Positions 8,600 to 17,567 of a stretch of DNA of 64,000 nucleotides are shown one piece after another (position 1 is the first letter of the stretch; the number at the start of each line of letters is the position of its first letter). The position numbers and the translations under genes are program-made. The notes under the pieces are model-generated. The model had not been told where the DNA came from. It was given only the letters and a program-made list of their open reading frames with translations, and searched no databases. This stretch comes from CAYMEK01 sp964389305 (GTDB taxonomy: Bacteria > Spirochaetota > Spirochaetia > SZUA-6 > DRHE01): positions 1 through 64,000 of the forward strand of contig CAYMEK010000003.1 in the NCBI GenBank assembly GCA_964389305.1. The letters run 5' to 3'.

Positions 8600-11500
8600 A
8601 TGACTTGCAGATCAGAATCAAGCCGCATCGACCGGATAATAGAGGCCGTTTCGAAAGCCGCCGCAGGAGACTGCTCGGTTCGACTCGACACCTCGAAGAT
8701 GCGTGAAGAGCTCACCCCCCTTGCCGAGGCGGTCAACAACCTGGTTGAGTATATGGAGGGGCGGATCACCAGGCTGCAGAAGACCGAGGAGGCGCTCCAG
8801 GAAATTGAAGAGAGGTACCGGCGCTTGGAAGCCAATATTCCCGGCATGGTGTACCAGTATGTGGAACATCCGGACGGCAGCCACTCGTTTCCCTACACCA
8901 ACGAGGCATCGCGAGAGCTGTTCGACATCGAGCCGGAAGAGCTGATGCGCGATGGAACCCTTCTTTCCGGGCTGATTCATCCCGACGACAGGCAGAGGCG
9001 TGATGAGTCGATAAAACAATCGGCCGAAACGCTGCAACCCTGGAGGCAGGAACTACGCCACATCGTGAATGGTCGAGTACGCTGGTATGACTGTATGTCC
9101 CGACCGGAGCCGCAAGACAACGGCGATATCCTCTGGTACGGAATCATGCTGGAAATAACCGACCGCAAGAGCGCCGAGGAGGCCCTGCAGCGCAGCGAAG
9201 CCCGCCACCGGCAGGTGGTGGAAACGATGAATGAAGCGCTGAACCTGATCGATGCCGACGGCGTATTGACCTACGTGAACCGCCAGTTCTGCGGGATGTT
9301 GGGCAGCAGGGCGAAGGAAGTGGTAGGGCGTAAATTCATCGATCTGCTGGACGAGTCCAACCGACAGATATGGCTCAAACAGAATCGAAAGAGAAAGAAA
9401 GGCGCCTCCACCACCTACGAGCTGGAATTGACCAGAAAGGATGGACGTAAAATAGCCTGTGTCGCCTCCGGCGCTCCCTTTCTGGACCATGAGGGGCGAT
9501 TCACCGGTTCGATCAACGTGTTCACCGACATCACGGCGCTCAAGCACGCCGAGGAAAAACTCAAAAAATATCAGGGTATGCTGGATGAATCGCAGCGTCT
9601 CGCCCTCATCGGAAGCTGGGATCTCGACTTGAACACAAATACCTTTATCTGGTCCGATGAGGCCTATCGCATTTTCGGACTCAAGCCCCAGGAGCGCCGG
9701 CTTTCGTTCGAGGATTTCTTGGGCACATTGCGGCCCGAGGACGAAAAAAAGCTCACGAGCCATCACAACGAAACGCTGCGAACACGGGTATTCGAAGATC
9801 TGGAATTCCGCATCGTGAGGCCTGATGGAACACTGCGCTGGATCTACGCCAGAGGCAAGGTATTTACCGATCGGAATGGCAAGCCGCAGCGAATCGTAGG
9901 CACCCTGCAAGACACCACCGAGCGCCGGCAGGAGGAGGAAGAGCTTCGCAAGCTTCAATTCTCCGTCGCCCAAGCCCCGGACGAAGTTTCCTGGATGAAT
10001 CAAGACGGCGGATTCTCCTACGCCAACGAACAGACCTGCCAGTCGCTCGGATACACCTGCGAAGAACTGCTGGGCCTGCATGTGTGGGACATCGACCCGA
10101 ACTTCTCCAAAGAACGCTGGGCCTTACAATGGGAAAGGCTACGGACGATCGGCAGCGAAACGTTCGAGACCAGCCACAGGCGCAAGGACGGCAGTGTTTA
10201 CCCGGTCGAGGTTTCAGCCAAGCATATATTTTTCGGAGACAACGAGTTTCATGTCGTTTTCGTACGCGATATCTCCGAGCGCAAGCGCGCCGAAGAAGCC
10301 CTGCAGAGAAGCACCCGCCTGCTGATAGAATCGGAACGAGTCGCCCGGCTGGGTCACTTTACCTTTGATGCAGGTACAGGACAGTGGCACAGCTCGGAGT
10401 TCTTGAACGAATTACTCGGTATCGAGGCTGGTTTCCCGAAAGATCTGGACGGATGGCTGCAACTGGTGCATCCGGATTATCGTGATGAAATATCCTCGTA
10501 CCTTTCCAAAAACGTATTCGAGGAGCATCAGTCCTTCGACAGAGAATATAAAATAGTACGTCCCGCAGACAATCAGGAACGCTGGGTTCATTGCCTGGGG
10601 AGGCTGGAGTTCGATGCCGAGGGAAAGATCCTGCGGATGATAGGCACTATCCAGGATGTCAACGACCGCAAGCGGCTGGAGGAACAACTCCTGCAATCGC
10701 AGAAGATCGAAGCCGTGGGCAAGCTGGCCGGCGGTGTGGCCCACGACTTCAACAACATGCTCGGCGTAATACTCGGATATACGGAATTGATCAAATCCCG
10801 ACTGTCGTCGGGCGATGCCCTGTTGAAGGAGGTAGCGGAGATCGAAAAGGCAGCCGCCCATTCCCGGGACGTTACCCGCCAGCTCCTGGCCTTTTCCAGG
10901 AAGCAGATCATAGCGCCCAAGACCCTGAATCTCAACAAGCTGATCGCGGATACGAAAATAACACTATCCCGGCTCATCGGCGAAAACATCGACCTGCGCT
11001 TCTTCCCGTCGGAAGATCTCTGGAAGGTCAGATTCGATCCGTCTCAGATCGAGCAGATCCTGGTCAATCTGGCTGTGAACGCCCATGACGCCATGCCCGC
11101 AGGCGGAAAGCTGACCATCGAAACCGCCAATGTCGTGTTGAAGGAAGAGTATTGCCGCGTACATGTCGGCTTCAGACCCGGGGACTACATCCTGCTGGTG
11201 GTAAGCGATAACGGGGCCGGAATGGACAGGGAAACCCTATCACACATCTTCGAACCCTTCTTTACCACCAAAGAGGTCGACAAAGGCACAGGGCTCGGCT
11301 TGCCCACTGTGTACGGCATCGTCAAACAGAACGGCGGATCTGTCAACGTCTACAGCGAAGCTGGTAGAGGTACTACCTTCAAGATTTATATTCCACGCAT
11401 CATGGAAGAGGGAGAGGCAACGGAAACAGCTTCCGAAGCCCCTCTGGCTTCAGGCTCGGGAACGATTCTCCTGGTAGAGGACGACGATATGGTGCGCAGA

Positions 11501-11824
11501 ATGACATCGGCCATGCTCCAAGAGCTGGGCTACACGGTCGTAGTAGCTGCGACGCCTTCCGAGGCCGTATCGCTCTGCGAAAGGGAGGATACGCCCGTCG
11601 ATCTTCTGCTGACCGATGTGGTGATGCCCGAGCTAAGCGGCACCACATTGCAGGACAAGATAAAAAAAATAAGGCCCGAAACCAAAGTGCTGTTCATGTC
11701 CGGATACACCGCTAATGTCATCGTTCACCACGGTGTTCTGAAAAAAGGGGTGAGCTTCATTCAAAAACCCTTCTGCATGAACGACCTAGCCCGTAAGATC
11801 CGTGACGTGCTGAAGGGCGAGTGA
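8600..11824 (+). CDS. Hybrid sensor histidine kinase with five PAS domains and a receiver
   Basis: Large signalling protein of 1074 residues without a membrane segment, hence cytoplasmic. In order: a HAMP-like helical stretch (about 5-60), five PAS/PAC repeats (roughly 65-195, 200-320, 325-445, 450-570 and 575-695), a HisKA dimerisation domain with the phosphorylated His in 'GGVAHDFNNML' (about 705-770), an HATPase domain ('NLAVNAHDAM', 'DNGAGMD', 'GTGLGLPTVYG', 805-930) and a C-terminal receiver (about 950-1074) with 'LLVEDDD' and phospho-acceptor Asp in 'LLTDVVMPE'. No output partner is adjacent. PAS domains could bind haem, flavin or small ligands, but no ligand residue stands out. No convincing promoter was found in 8475-8599. 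Confidence 0.9.
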   Translation: MTCRSESSRIDRIIEAVSKAAAGDCSVRLDTSKMREELTPLAEAVNNLVEYMEGRITRLQKTEEALQEIEERYRRLEANIPGMVYQYVEHPDGSHSFPYTNEASRELFDIEPEELMRDGTLLSGLIHPDDRQRRDESIKQSAETLQPWRQELRHIVNGRVRWYDCMSRPEPQDNGDILWYGIMLEITDRKSAEEALQRSEARHRQVVETMNEALNLIDADGVLTYVNRQFCGMLGSRAKEVVGRKFIDLLDESNRQIWLKQNRKRKKGASTTYELELTRKDGRKIACVASGAPFLDHEGRFTGSINVFTDITALKHAEEKLKKYQGMLDESQRLALIGSWDLDLNTNTFIWSDEAYRIFGLKPQERRLSFEDFLGTLRPEDEKKLTSHHNETLRTRVFEDLEFRIVRPDGTLRWIYARGKVFTDRNGKPQRIVGTLQDTTERRQEEEELRKLQFSVAQAPDEVSWMNQDGGFSYANEQTCQSLGYTCEELLGLHVWDIDPNFSKERWALQWERLRTIGSETFETSHRRKDGSVYPVEVSAKHIFFGDNEFHVVFVRDISERKRAEEALQRSTRLLIESERVARLGHFTFDAGTGQWHSSEFLNELLGIEAGFPKDLDGWLQLVHPDYRDEISSYLSKNVFEEHQSFDREYKIVRPADNQERWVHCLGRLEFDAEGKILRMIGTIQDVNDRKRLEEQLLQSQKIEAVGKLAGGVAHDFNNMLGVILGYTELIKSRLSSGDALLKEVAEIEKAAAHSRDVTRQLLAFSRKQIIAPKTLNLNKLIADTKITLSRLIGENIDLRFFPSEDLWKVRFDPSQIEQILVNLAVNAHDAMPAGGKLTIETANVVLKEEYCRVHVGFRPGDYILLVVSDNGAGMDRETLSHIFEPFFTTKEVDKGTGLGLPTVYGIVKQNGGSVNVYSEAGRGTTFKIYIPRIMEEGEATETASEAPLASGSGTILLVEDDDMVRRMTSAMLQELGYTVVVAATPSEAVSLCEREDTPVDLLLTDVVMPELSGTTLQDKIKKIRPETKVLFMSGYTANVIVHHGVLKKGVSFIQKPFCMNDLARKIRDVLKGE

Positions 11825-11843
11825 GCCGGGGAAGGCGAACGGC

Positions 11844-13052
11844 GTGAAGTGTCTCGTAGTGGACCTGAGCCCTCCTCGCGTCATCCTCACCCGGGCACTG
11901 GCCGCGTTCTGGAAAGGAGCCTACTTCGGGGCCTTTGCTCCCTTGCGGATCCTGGAAGTACCCCGCCAGAGGCTGCCGGGCCCGCGGTGGGTGCGCGTGC
12001 GCACGCACCTTGCCGGCATCTGTGGAAGTGACCTGCACCTGGTGTTCATTCAAGGCAGCCTCTCGGTCGCCCCTGCCGCCCTGCCGGGTATGTCACCCAT
12101 GTTCCTCGGGCACGAGGCTGTAGGCGAGGTGGTGGAGATCGGCCCGGAGGTGCAAAGCGTGAAGATCGGCGACCGGGTGGTCATGGACGGATCCAACGAC
12201 TGCTTCAGCGCGGGTATCGAGCCGCCCTGCGCTCCCTGCGCCGCCGGCAACAGGATCGTTTGTGAGAATGCCCCCGATCACAGCGGCCCTCGAGCCGCCG
12301 GCGGGGGGTGGAGCGAAGAGTTTATCCGCCACGAGTCGAACCTCTTCCGCGTTCCCGACACCCTCAGCGACGAGGAGGCGGTTCTGATCGAACCGGCGGC
12401 CAACGGAGTACGGGCCGCGCTGCGGAGCGGGCCGGAGACCGGTGAACGGATCCTGGTCATTGGTGCCGGTACCATCGGGCTGATGACCATACAGGCGCTG
12501 CGCGCCGCCGAGCCCCGGTGCGACATCACGGCGTCGGTTCTTTTTCAGCCTCAGGCCGATGAAGCCCTGGCGAGAGGCGCGGATCGGGCACTCGTACGCG
12601 AAGACCTGTACGAAGCCGCGGTCAAGCTGACCGGGGCGCGGCTGTACCGAGGTTTTCGAGGCAGCCGGACGACCACCGGGGGCTTCGATCTGATCTGTGA
12701 CTGCGTGGGCAGCGCCCAAACCCTCGGCACATCCCTACGCATAACCCGCGCCGGTGGACGGGTCGTTTTGGTCGGCGCTGCGCTGGCGCCGATGAGGATA
12801 GACCTCACTCCCACCTGGCACCAGGAGGTGGATATCCTGGGAATGCGGTCCCACGGCGTTGAGGATTGGGAGGGCGTAGGCATGAGTTCCTACCAGCGGG
12901 TCGTGCGTTGGCTGGCCGACGGTCGGATCAAGCTCGCGGGCATGGTCACGCACCGCTTCCCCCTGACAGAGTACCGCAAGGCTTTCTCCCTGGCCGCCGC
13001 CAAAGACAAGCAGCGCAACTGGTCCCTTAAAGTCGCTTTCGAGTTCACCTGA
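11844..13052 (+). CDS. Zinc-dependent medium-chain alcohol/polyol dehydrogenase
   Basis: MDR-superfamily dehydrogenase of 402 residues, GTG start 19 bases after the kinase stop. Catalytic zinc ligands are visible as Cys in 'GICGSDLH' and His-Glu in 'FLGHEAVGEVVEIG'. A structural-zinc lobe is suggested by 'CAPCAAGNRIVC'. The NAD(P)-binding fold follows: 'VLVIGAGTIGLMTIQALR' near 200-217. The protein is somewhat longer than the usual 340-380, with extra N-terminal residues and an insertion around 'RLYRGFRGSRTTTGG'. It resembles threonine/sorbitol-type dehydrogenases, but the substrate is not deducible. It may be cotranscribed with the hybrid kinase. Confidence 0.85.
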   Translation: MKCLVVDLSPPRVILTRALAAFWKGAYFGAFAPLRILEVPRQRLPGPRWVRVRTHLAGICGSDLHLVFIQGSLSVAPAALPGMSPMFLGHEAVGEVVEIGPEVQSVKIGDRVVMDGSNDCFSAGIEPPCAPCAAGNRIVCENAPDHSGPRAAGGGWSEEFIRHESNLFRVPDTLSDEEAVLIEPAANGVRAALRSGPETGERILVIGAGTIGLMTIQALRAAEPRCDITASVLFQPQADEALARGADRALVREDLYEAAVKLTGARLYRGFRGSRTTTGGFDLICDCVGSAQTLGTSLRITRAGGRVVLVGAALAPMRIDLTPTWHQEVDILGMRSHGVEDWEGVGMSSYQRVVRWLADGRIKLAGMVTHRFPLTEYRKAFSLAAAKDKQRNWSLKVAFEFT

Positions 13053-13078
13053 GTTCATCTACTTAAGGAGGATAGCCG

Positions 13079-14327
13079 ATGTCCGGCACTATTGTACTCA
13101 TCCTGTTTTTGCTGGCCTTCCCCGCACTGGTCTTGTGGCTGGCCGAGAGGCGTATCGCCTTTGTACACAAAATCAGTCCGGTAGTGGTGTGCTACGCCGC
13201 CGGCCTGGCGGTCGGCAACCTGGGCATCCTGCCGCCTTCCGCGGCGGCGGTCCAGGAAAACGTCAACACCATCACCGTGGTGCTGGCTATCCCTCTACTG
13301 TTCTTTTCGCTTCACATACGGGGGCTGGCCCGCTCGGGCTCCCGGGCACTGCTGTCCTTCGGCCTGCAGATGGCAGCTGTCCTGGTGATCTCCGCGGCCG
13401 GTTTTCTGCTGTTCCACGGTGCTTTCGGGGGAGAAGCAGCCAAGGTGACCGGGATGCTGATCGGCGTCTATACGGGGGGTACGGTAAATCTCGCGGCCAT
13501 CGGCACTGCGCTGCGTGTTGATCCCTCCTTGTACGTAGCGGCCAACGCCTCCGACATCCTGTTCTCCGGGCTTTACCTGCTGTTGCTCATGACCGTGGGC
13601 AAGCGGCTGGCCCGGTTGCTGCTGCGCCGCCCGGCGCCGGCCTACGGGCAGCCCTCTGGACCCGGTTTCGTCGCCGACTCCTCCTTCCGCGGCCTGCTCT
13701 CGCGGGGTGTAGCCGGGCCCCTGGTTGCCGCCCTCGCCCTGGCCGCCCCCAAAGCGGCGGCCGGCGCTGGACTCACACGCGTGGGTGCGGGGGCAAGGGG
13801 GCGTCGCGGGGCCGGGGGGGGCCCCCCGCCCCGGGCCGCCGGGGCGCGGGGGGCCCGGCGCTTCACTCACGCTGGTGCTTCCGGGCTCATCGGGCACGAT
13901 CGCCGCTATTCTGGCGGTTACCACACTCGGTATAGGGGCTTCCTACATCAACGCCGTCAGGCGCATCCGCCTGACCTTCGCCCTCGGGCACTACTTCATC
14001 CTGGTCTTCAGCCTCTCGGTGGGAACCATGGCCAACCTGGCTACCCTGATCTCTTCGGTTCCGGCCGTAGGGGCCTGGGTGGCGCTGTGCATCTTCGGCT
14101 CGGTGATCCTGCACACAGCCCTGGCTGCTCTGTTCGGCATCGATGCGGACACCATGATCGTTACCTCGGTAGCCGGCATTTGCTCGCCCCCCTTTGTCCC
14201 TATGATCGCCGCCTCGCTCGGTGATCGGCGGGTGATCGCCCCCGGCCTGATCGCCGGGGTGGTCGGCTGGATCATCGGTACCTATCTCGGGATCGGGGTG
14301 GCCCTTCTGCTGGGAGCGGCTCGCTGA
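13079..14327 (+). pseudogene. DUF819 (YjcL-like) membrane protein, frameshifted at a G/C-only stretch
   Basis: The N-terminal part reads from ATG 13079 (AAGGAGG ribosome site) through about residue 230. It has roughly six hydrophobic helices and the DUF819 signature 'GVYTGGTVNLAAIGTALRVD'. The C-terminal part ('LVLPGSSGTIAAILAVTTLG' to 'GIGVALLLGAAR', end 14327) lies in another frame with about four helices and the family motif 'LGHYFILVFSLSVGTMANL'. The frames meet in 13783-13860, a run of G and C homopolymers (13801-13860 contains a single T). Together they would give a normal 400-residue protein. Either the gene is dead or the stretch is badly assembled. The family is uncharacterised, possibly a transporter. 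Confidence 0.75.
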
Positions 14328-14397
14328 GCGGAAAGCACTCCGCGAAGCACCAGGCGGCCGTCTCGCAGCACGGTGCGGGTCCGTCTATCGGCAGGGC

Positions 14398-15468
14398 TTA
14401 ACGTTTCTCCGACAGCTCGGCCCGGAAACGGGGCAGGCTGCCCGGATACTCTCTCTGGATAAAATCGATCAGCTTCTCGCGCACCTCGCAGCGCAGGTTC
14501 CACAGCAGGGAGGCGTCCGCGGCGCTCATCAGAGCCCGTACGGCCATGATTTTCTCAGTGGAATCGGTAACCTGTACCCCCGCCACCTGTCCGTCCCAAT
14601 ACTCGGATTGCTCGAGGATTCGCTGCAGCTCCTCCCTGACGGCCTGCACCGGAACGCTGTAGTCGCAGTACAGATACACGGTGCCCAGCAGGTCGGCAGA
14701 GACCCGGGTCCAGTTCTGAAAGGGTTTCTCGAGGAAGTAGGAAATGGGAACGATCAGCCGCCTCTTGTCCCAGATGCGCACGACTACGTAGGTCAGGGTT
14801 ATCTCCTCGATCCTGCCCCACTCGCCCTCCACGATCACCACGTCGTCGATGCGGACCGGTTGGGTAATGGCCACCTGGAAGCCGGCGAACAGCAGGGCGA
14901 TCGAACGCTGGGAGGCGAAGCCTAGGACGATGCCGATGATCCCGGCCGAGGCCAGGATGGTGGTTCCGAGCTGCCTGACCTTGTCGAAGTTCATCAGGAT
15001 CAGGGCCAGGGCTATGATGCCGGCCACGACTGCGAACACCCGCTTGAGGTACAGCATCTGGGTGCGGATCTTGCGGGCCTTGAGGTTGTCCCCGGAATCG
15101 ATCCTGTACCTGTCGAACAGGTAGTCTTCCAGCACAGAGGCCGAACGGACCGCCATCCAGGCCAGGGTCACGGTGGTGAGGATTCCAACCAGATGCCTCA
15201 AGATCCCGAGCAGCTCTTCGGGCAGGGTTACGAAGGGCAGCGCCGTCGATACCGCCAGCAGAGGCAGGCCCAGGCGCAGCGGCCCTCTGACGTGCCGGAC
15301 CGTGGAGCGGAACACCAGGGACGCTTTCTCCCCCCGCCTGCGCAGCACGATCCTCAAGACGAGGAACAGCAGGAAGTGCAGAAGCAGGGCAGCAACGATC
15401 GCGGCGACTAGAAGCCCCCCGCTCAGGAGAACCTGCCGCCAGTTTTCCAGGAGATACCCCAGGTTCAT
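14398..15468 (-). CDS. MscS-family mechanosensitive channel
   Basis: Membrane protein of 356 residues with five hydrophobic segments (about 13-38, 62-80, 85-105, 137-160 and 168-195). The last is the MscS pore helix: 'ASAGIIGIVLGFASQRSIA' followed by 'FAGFQVAITQPVRIDDVV', the entry to the beta domain. The cytoplasmic vestibule domain ends at residue 356. Such channels release solutes when membrane tension rises. It lies 6 bases after the HU-fusion gene and is the last gene of the leftward FHA/HU-fusion unit, so it may be a target or sensor in that phospho-signalling system; this is inferred only from position. Confidence 0.9.
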   Translation of the reverse strand: MNLGYLLENWRQVLLSGGLLVAAIVAALLLHFLLFLVLRIVLRRRGEKASLVFRSTVRHVRGPLRLGLPLLAVSTALPFVTLPEELLGILRHLVGILTTVTLAWMAVRSASVLEDYLFDRYRIDSGDNLKARKIRTQMLYLKRVFAVVAGIIALALILMNFDKVRQLGTTILASAGIIGIVLGFASQRSIALLFAGFQVAITQPVRIDDVVIVEGEWGRIEEITLTYVVVRIWDKRRLIVPISYFLEKPFQNWTRVSADLLGTVYLYCDYSVPVQAVREELQRILEQSEYWDGQVAGVQVTDSTEKIMAVRALMSAADASLLWNLRCEVREKLIDFIQREYPGSLPRFRAELSEKR

Positions 15469-15474
15469 GGGGGC

Positions 15475-16329
15475 TCAGTCGAGCTCGACCTGGCGGGCAC
15501 GCTCCTTCAGGGAGCGGCCGAAGGAGATGCGCGGCGCCGCTTCCTCCGGCCTGGCCTTGATCGTCATCTCCTGCCCGGTGGCTGGATTGAGCACCACCCG
15601 GGCCTTGCGCGCCGCTCGTTTTTTGAGGAACAGCCGGCCGATCTTGCCGAGAGGCACCCGCTCCCCGAGCAGCATCCCCGACTCGATCATGGCCAGGTAG
15701 TCGGCTAGAAGCTGGCGCACCTGCTTTTGGGTCAATCCGTTCATACGAGCCAGGTAGGTCACGATGGCCTTGTTGTTGAACTGCTCCGGCAGGCTCTGGC
15801 CGGGTGGCAGCACCGTGCGGTTGATTTTCACGAAGCCGTTGGTCAGGAAGATGGTAGCTTCCCTGATGCGCTTCTCCTGCTCCTGGGCGCCGACATCGGG
15901 CCTGCACACGGCGATCTTGAGCAGGCTGGAGGTACGGCGGATCGGACCCTCCGTGAAAACGGCTTCTGCCTCGACGCCGATGTCTTCGGCCAGGCCGCTT
16001 CGCTCCATCACCGCCAGGTCGGGGACGTCTGCCCGCAGCGGGATGCTGGCGTACTCCACCCGCCGGACCTCCCCGGCCGGGGTCCCCAGGCTGATCAGGG
16101 AGCCGGAGTAGGACAGCAGCAAGGCTCCTCGGGGATCATTCCGGGCAAAGGTCCGGATTTCCTCCATATCCAGCGCCCGTATCTGTTCTTCGAACAGCCT
16201 CTTCTTTTCCAGCCAGATCCGAGCCATCTTCTCGAACGACTCCCTGGTGTCGGGAAGCCCCGAGCTGCGGGTGATCTTCTCCAAATGGGAGCGCACCCTG
16301 GCCGGCAGCCCGCTTAACTCATCACTCAT
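15475..16329 (-). CDS. Novel N-terminal domain fused to an HU/IHF-type DNA-binding domain
   Basis: Protein of 284 residues from ATG 16329, which overlaps the FHA gene stop by 8 bases behind GAGAGGAG. Residues 1-165 match the separate 176-residue protein at 16934-17464 (shared 'SSGLPDT', 'WLEKK-LFE-Q', 'SGSL', 'YASI-LR-DVP'); I do not recognise this domain. Residues 170-275 form a complete HU/IHF fold: 'NNKAIVTYLARMNGLTQKQV' is the helical dimer part, 'GERVPLGKIGRLFLKKR' the first strands, and 'LNPATGQEMTIKA' the DNA-inserting arm with its Asn-Pro tip. HU proteins are normally about 90 residues and single-domain. The fusion suggests a chromatin-binding effector of the local kinase system. Confidence 0.75.
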   Translation of the reverse strand: MSDELSGLPARVRSHLEKITRSSGLPDTRESFEKMARIWLEKKRLFEEQIRALDMEEIRTFARNDPRGALLLSYSGSLISLGTPAGEVRRVEYASIPLRADVPDLAVMERSGLAEDIGVEAEAVFTEGPIRRTSSLLKIAVCRPDVGAQEQEKRIREATIFLTNGFVKINRTVLPPGQSLPEQFNNKAIVTYLARMNGLTQKQVRQLLADYLAMIESGMLLGERVPLGKIGRLFLKKRAARKARVVLNPATGQEMTIKARPEEAAPRISFGRSLKERARQVELD

Positions 16330-16789
16330 CGCCCTCTCCTCTCTGTTCCGCATCATCTTCTGGAAAAACCTGCTCCTCCTCGCCCTTCGCCTCTCCGGCG
16401 GACGCCTGTTCCCGCTCCTCCTCGTCTCCTTCCTTTCCGTCCAGCCCCTGAGCCGCGAGCCATTCCTTCGCCTTCTCCCAAACGAAACGTACCTCGGTTT
16501 TGCCCAGGACCAGGATATAGCCGTTTTTGATGTTTTTCTGGATGTACTCCTTGCCCTTGACCCGGGTTTTGTTCAGGCTGCCGAGATCAACCACGGTGAA
16601 ATGATCGCCCCGGAACACGATCTGGCAATGCTTGCGCGAAATATAGGGGTCGGGAAGGATCAGGTCGCAGTTGGGACCACGGCCGATGGTTACGGTCTTG
16701 TGGATTACGGGAAACATCTCTCCCTCCCGATCACCGTTCAGTATCTCCAGGTACACCTCGGTCGGCAGGCTCCGGTCCTCAACTTCCAT
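16322..16789 (-). CDS. Small cytoplasmic FHA-domain protein
   Basis: Protein of 155 residues. Residues 10-105 are a forkhead-associated domain, which binds phosphothreonine: Gly36-Arg37 in 'TIGRGPNCDL', 'SRKHCQI' (51-57) and 'DLGSLNKTRVKG' are the phosphopeptide-binding loops. The last 45 residues are Glu-rich and probably disordered. ATG 16789 is preferred because GAGAGGAG lies 7 bases upstream; a TTG at 16813 would add 8 residues. It is the first gene of the leftward unit, translationally coupled to the HU-fusion protein, and divergent from the kinase unit. I infer it reads threonine phosphorylation by the nearby kinase. Confidence 0.85.
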   Translation of the reverse strand: MEVEDRSLPTEVYLEILNGDREGEMFPVIHKTVTIGRGPNCDLILPDPYISRKHCQIVFRGDHFTVVDLGSLNKTRVKGKEYIQKNIKNGYILVLGKTEVRFVWEKAKEWLAAQGLDGKEGDEEEREQASAGEAKGEEEQVFPEDDAEQRGEGDE

Positions 16790-16876
16790 GGCAGGACTCC
16801 TCTCCGGACTCAATGAACTCTACTGCCCAGTGTACTGCATCGGTGCCAAGAAACAAGCAAAAATCTTGCAGCCGGG

Positions 16877-16905
16877 CTGTCCTTTTTCTCCCTGTGAGCT
16901 ATACT
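16877..16905 (+). promoter_or_regulatory. Possible promoter of the kinase/phosphatase unit
   Basis: TATACT (16900-16905) is a good -10 box. The hexamer 17 bases upstream, CTGTCC (16877-16882), matches only three of six -35 positions, so the promoter would be weak or activator-dependent. It lies 28 bases before ATG 16934, between the two divergent units. Confidence 0.35.
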
Positions 16906-16933
16906 TGTAGCAAAACCATGCAAGGAGGCACTC

Positions 16934-17464
16934 ATGGGCGAGTACTTGGATCAGATTCCTGAGGAAATCCGGGACCACATCCGGCAGATCACCAAATCCT
17001 CCGGCCTTCCAGACACCGAGGAGTCGGTTGAGACCATCGCCAAAGGGTGGCTGGAAAAGAAGGAGCTTTTCGAGAACCAGGTGGCGGAGATGAACATGGA
17101 GGAGGTGGAGGAACTGCAACAGGACGACGAGCAAGGCTGCCTGGCTATGACTTTTTCCGGATCGCTGCTCAACATCGGCCCGCTGCGGGAGGATGGAAGA
17201 ACCGTCCAGTATGCCAGCATCGGTCTGCGCCAGGATGTGCCCGAGACCGCCAGCAAGGATAACTCCAGGCTGTCCAGCGATGTGCGAACCGGAGAACCGG
17301 TAAGTTTTGCCATTGGTCCCATCCAGAGCTCCTCGCCGATCTTCAAGATCGCCGTCACCAGCCCGGATCTGGAACCAGAAGAACAGGAAGAGCAAATCAC
17401 CAAGGCAACCATGATCCTGGCGGAGGGCTTCGTCGAGGTCAACAAAGATCTCGATTTGGAGTAA
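16934..17464 (+). CDS. Unrecognised 176-residue protein, paralogue of the HU-fusion N-terminus
   Basis: I cannot assign this family. ATG 16934 follows a strong AAGGAGG. The protein is acidic and soluble, without signal peptide or membrane segment. It aligns over its whole length with residues 1-165 of the protein at 15475-16329: 'ITKSSGLPDTEESVE', 'GWLEKKELFENQV', 'FSGSLLNIGP', 'RTVQYASIGLRQDVPE', 'FKIAVTSPDLEPEEQE'. About one third of positions are identical by eye. Helices probably fill residues 1-70, with a beta-rich half after. It is the first gene of the phosphatase-kinase unit, so it may be a kinase substrate or scaffold. The duplication on both sides of the divergent promoter region is notable. 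Confidence 0.7.
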   Translation: MGEYLDQIPEEIRDHIRQITKSSGLPDTEESVETIAKGWLEKKELFENQVAEMNMEEVEELQQDDEQGCLAMTFSGSLLNIGPLREDGRTVQYASIGLRQDVPETASKDNSRLSSDVRTGEPVSFAIGPIQSSSPIFKIAVTSPDLEPEEQEEQITKATMILAEGFVEVNKDLDLE

Positions 17465-17567
17465 ACTCAAACTGGAACAGGAAAACACAAGCGAGCTCAG
17501 GCAAGCTCTGGCCGGCATCTACCGCAGAGAGTCTCCGCCGCTGCCCGATGAGCTGCTGCAACGGACC

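Noticed and set aside
14555..15907. 450-codon minus-strand frame across the MscS and HU-fusion genes
   Set aside because: It runs in another frame through two clear genes and gives a low-complexity Arg/Gly/Pro sequence.
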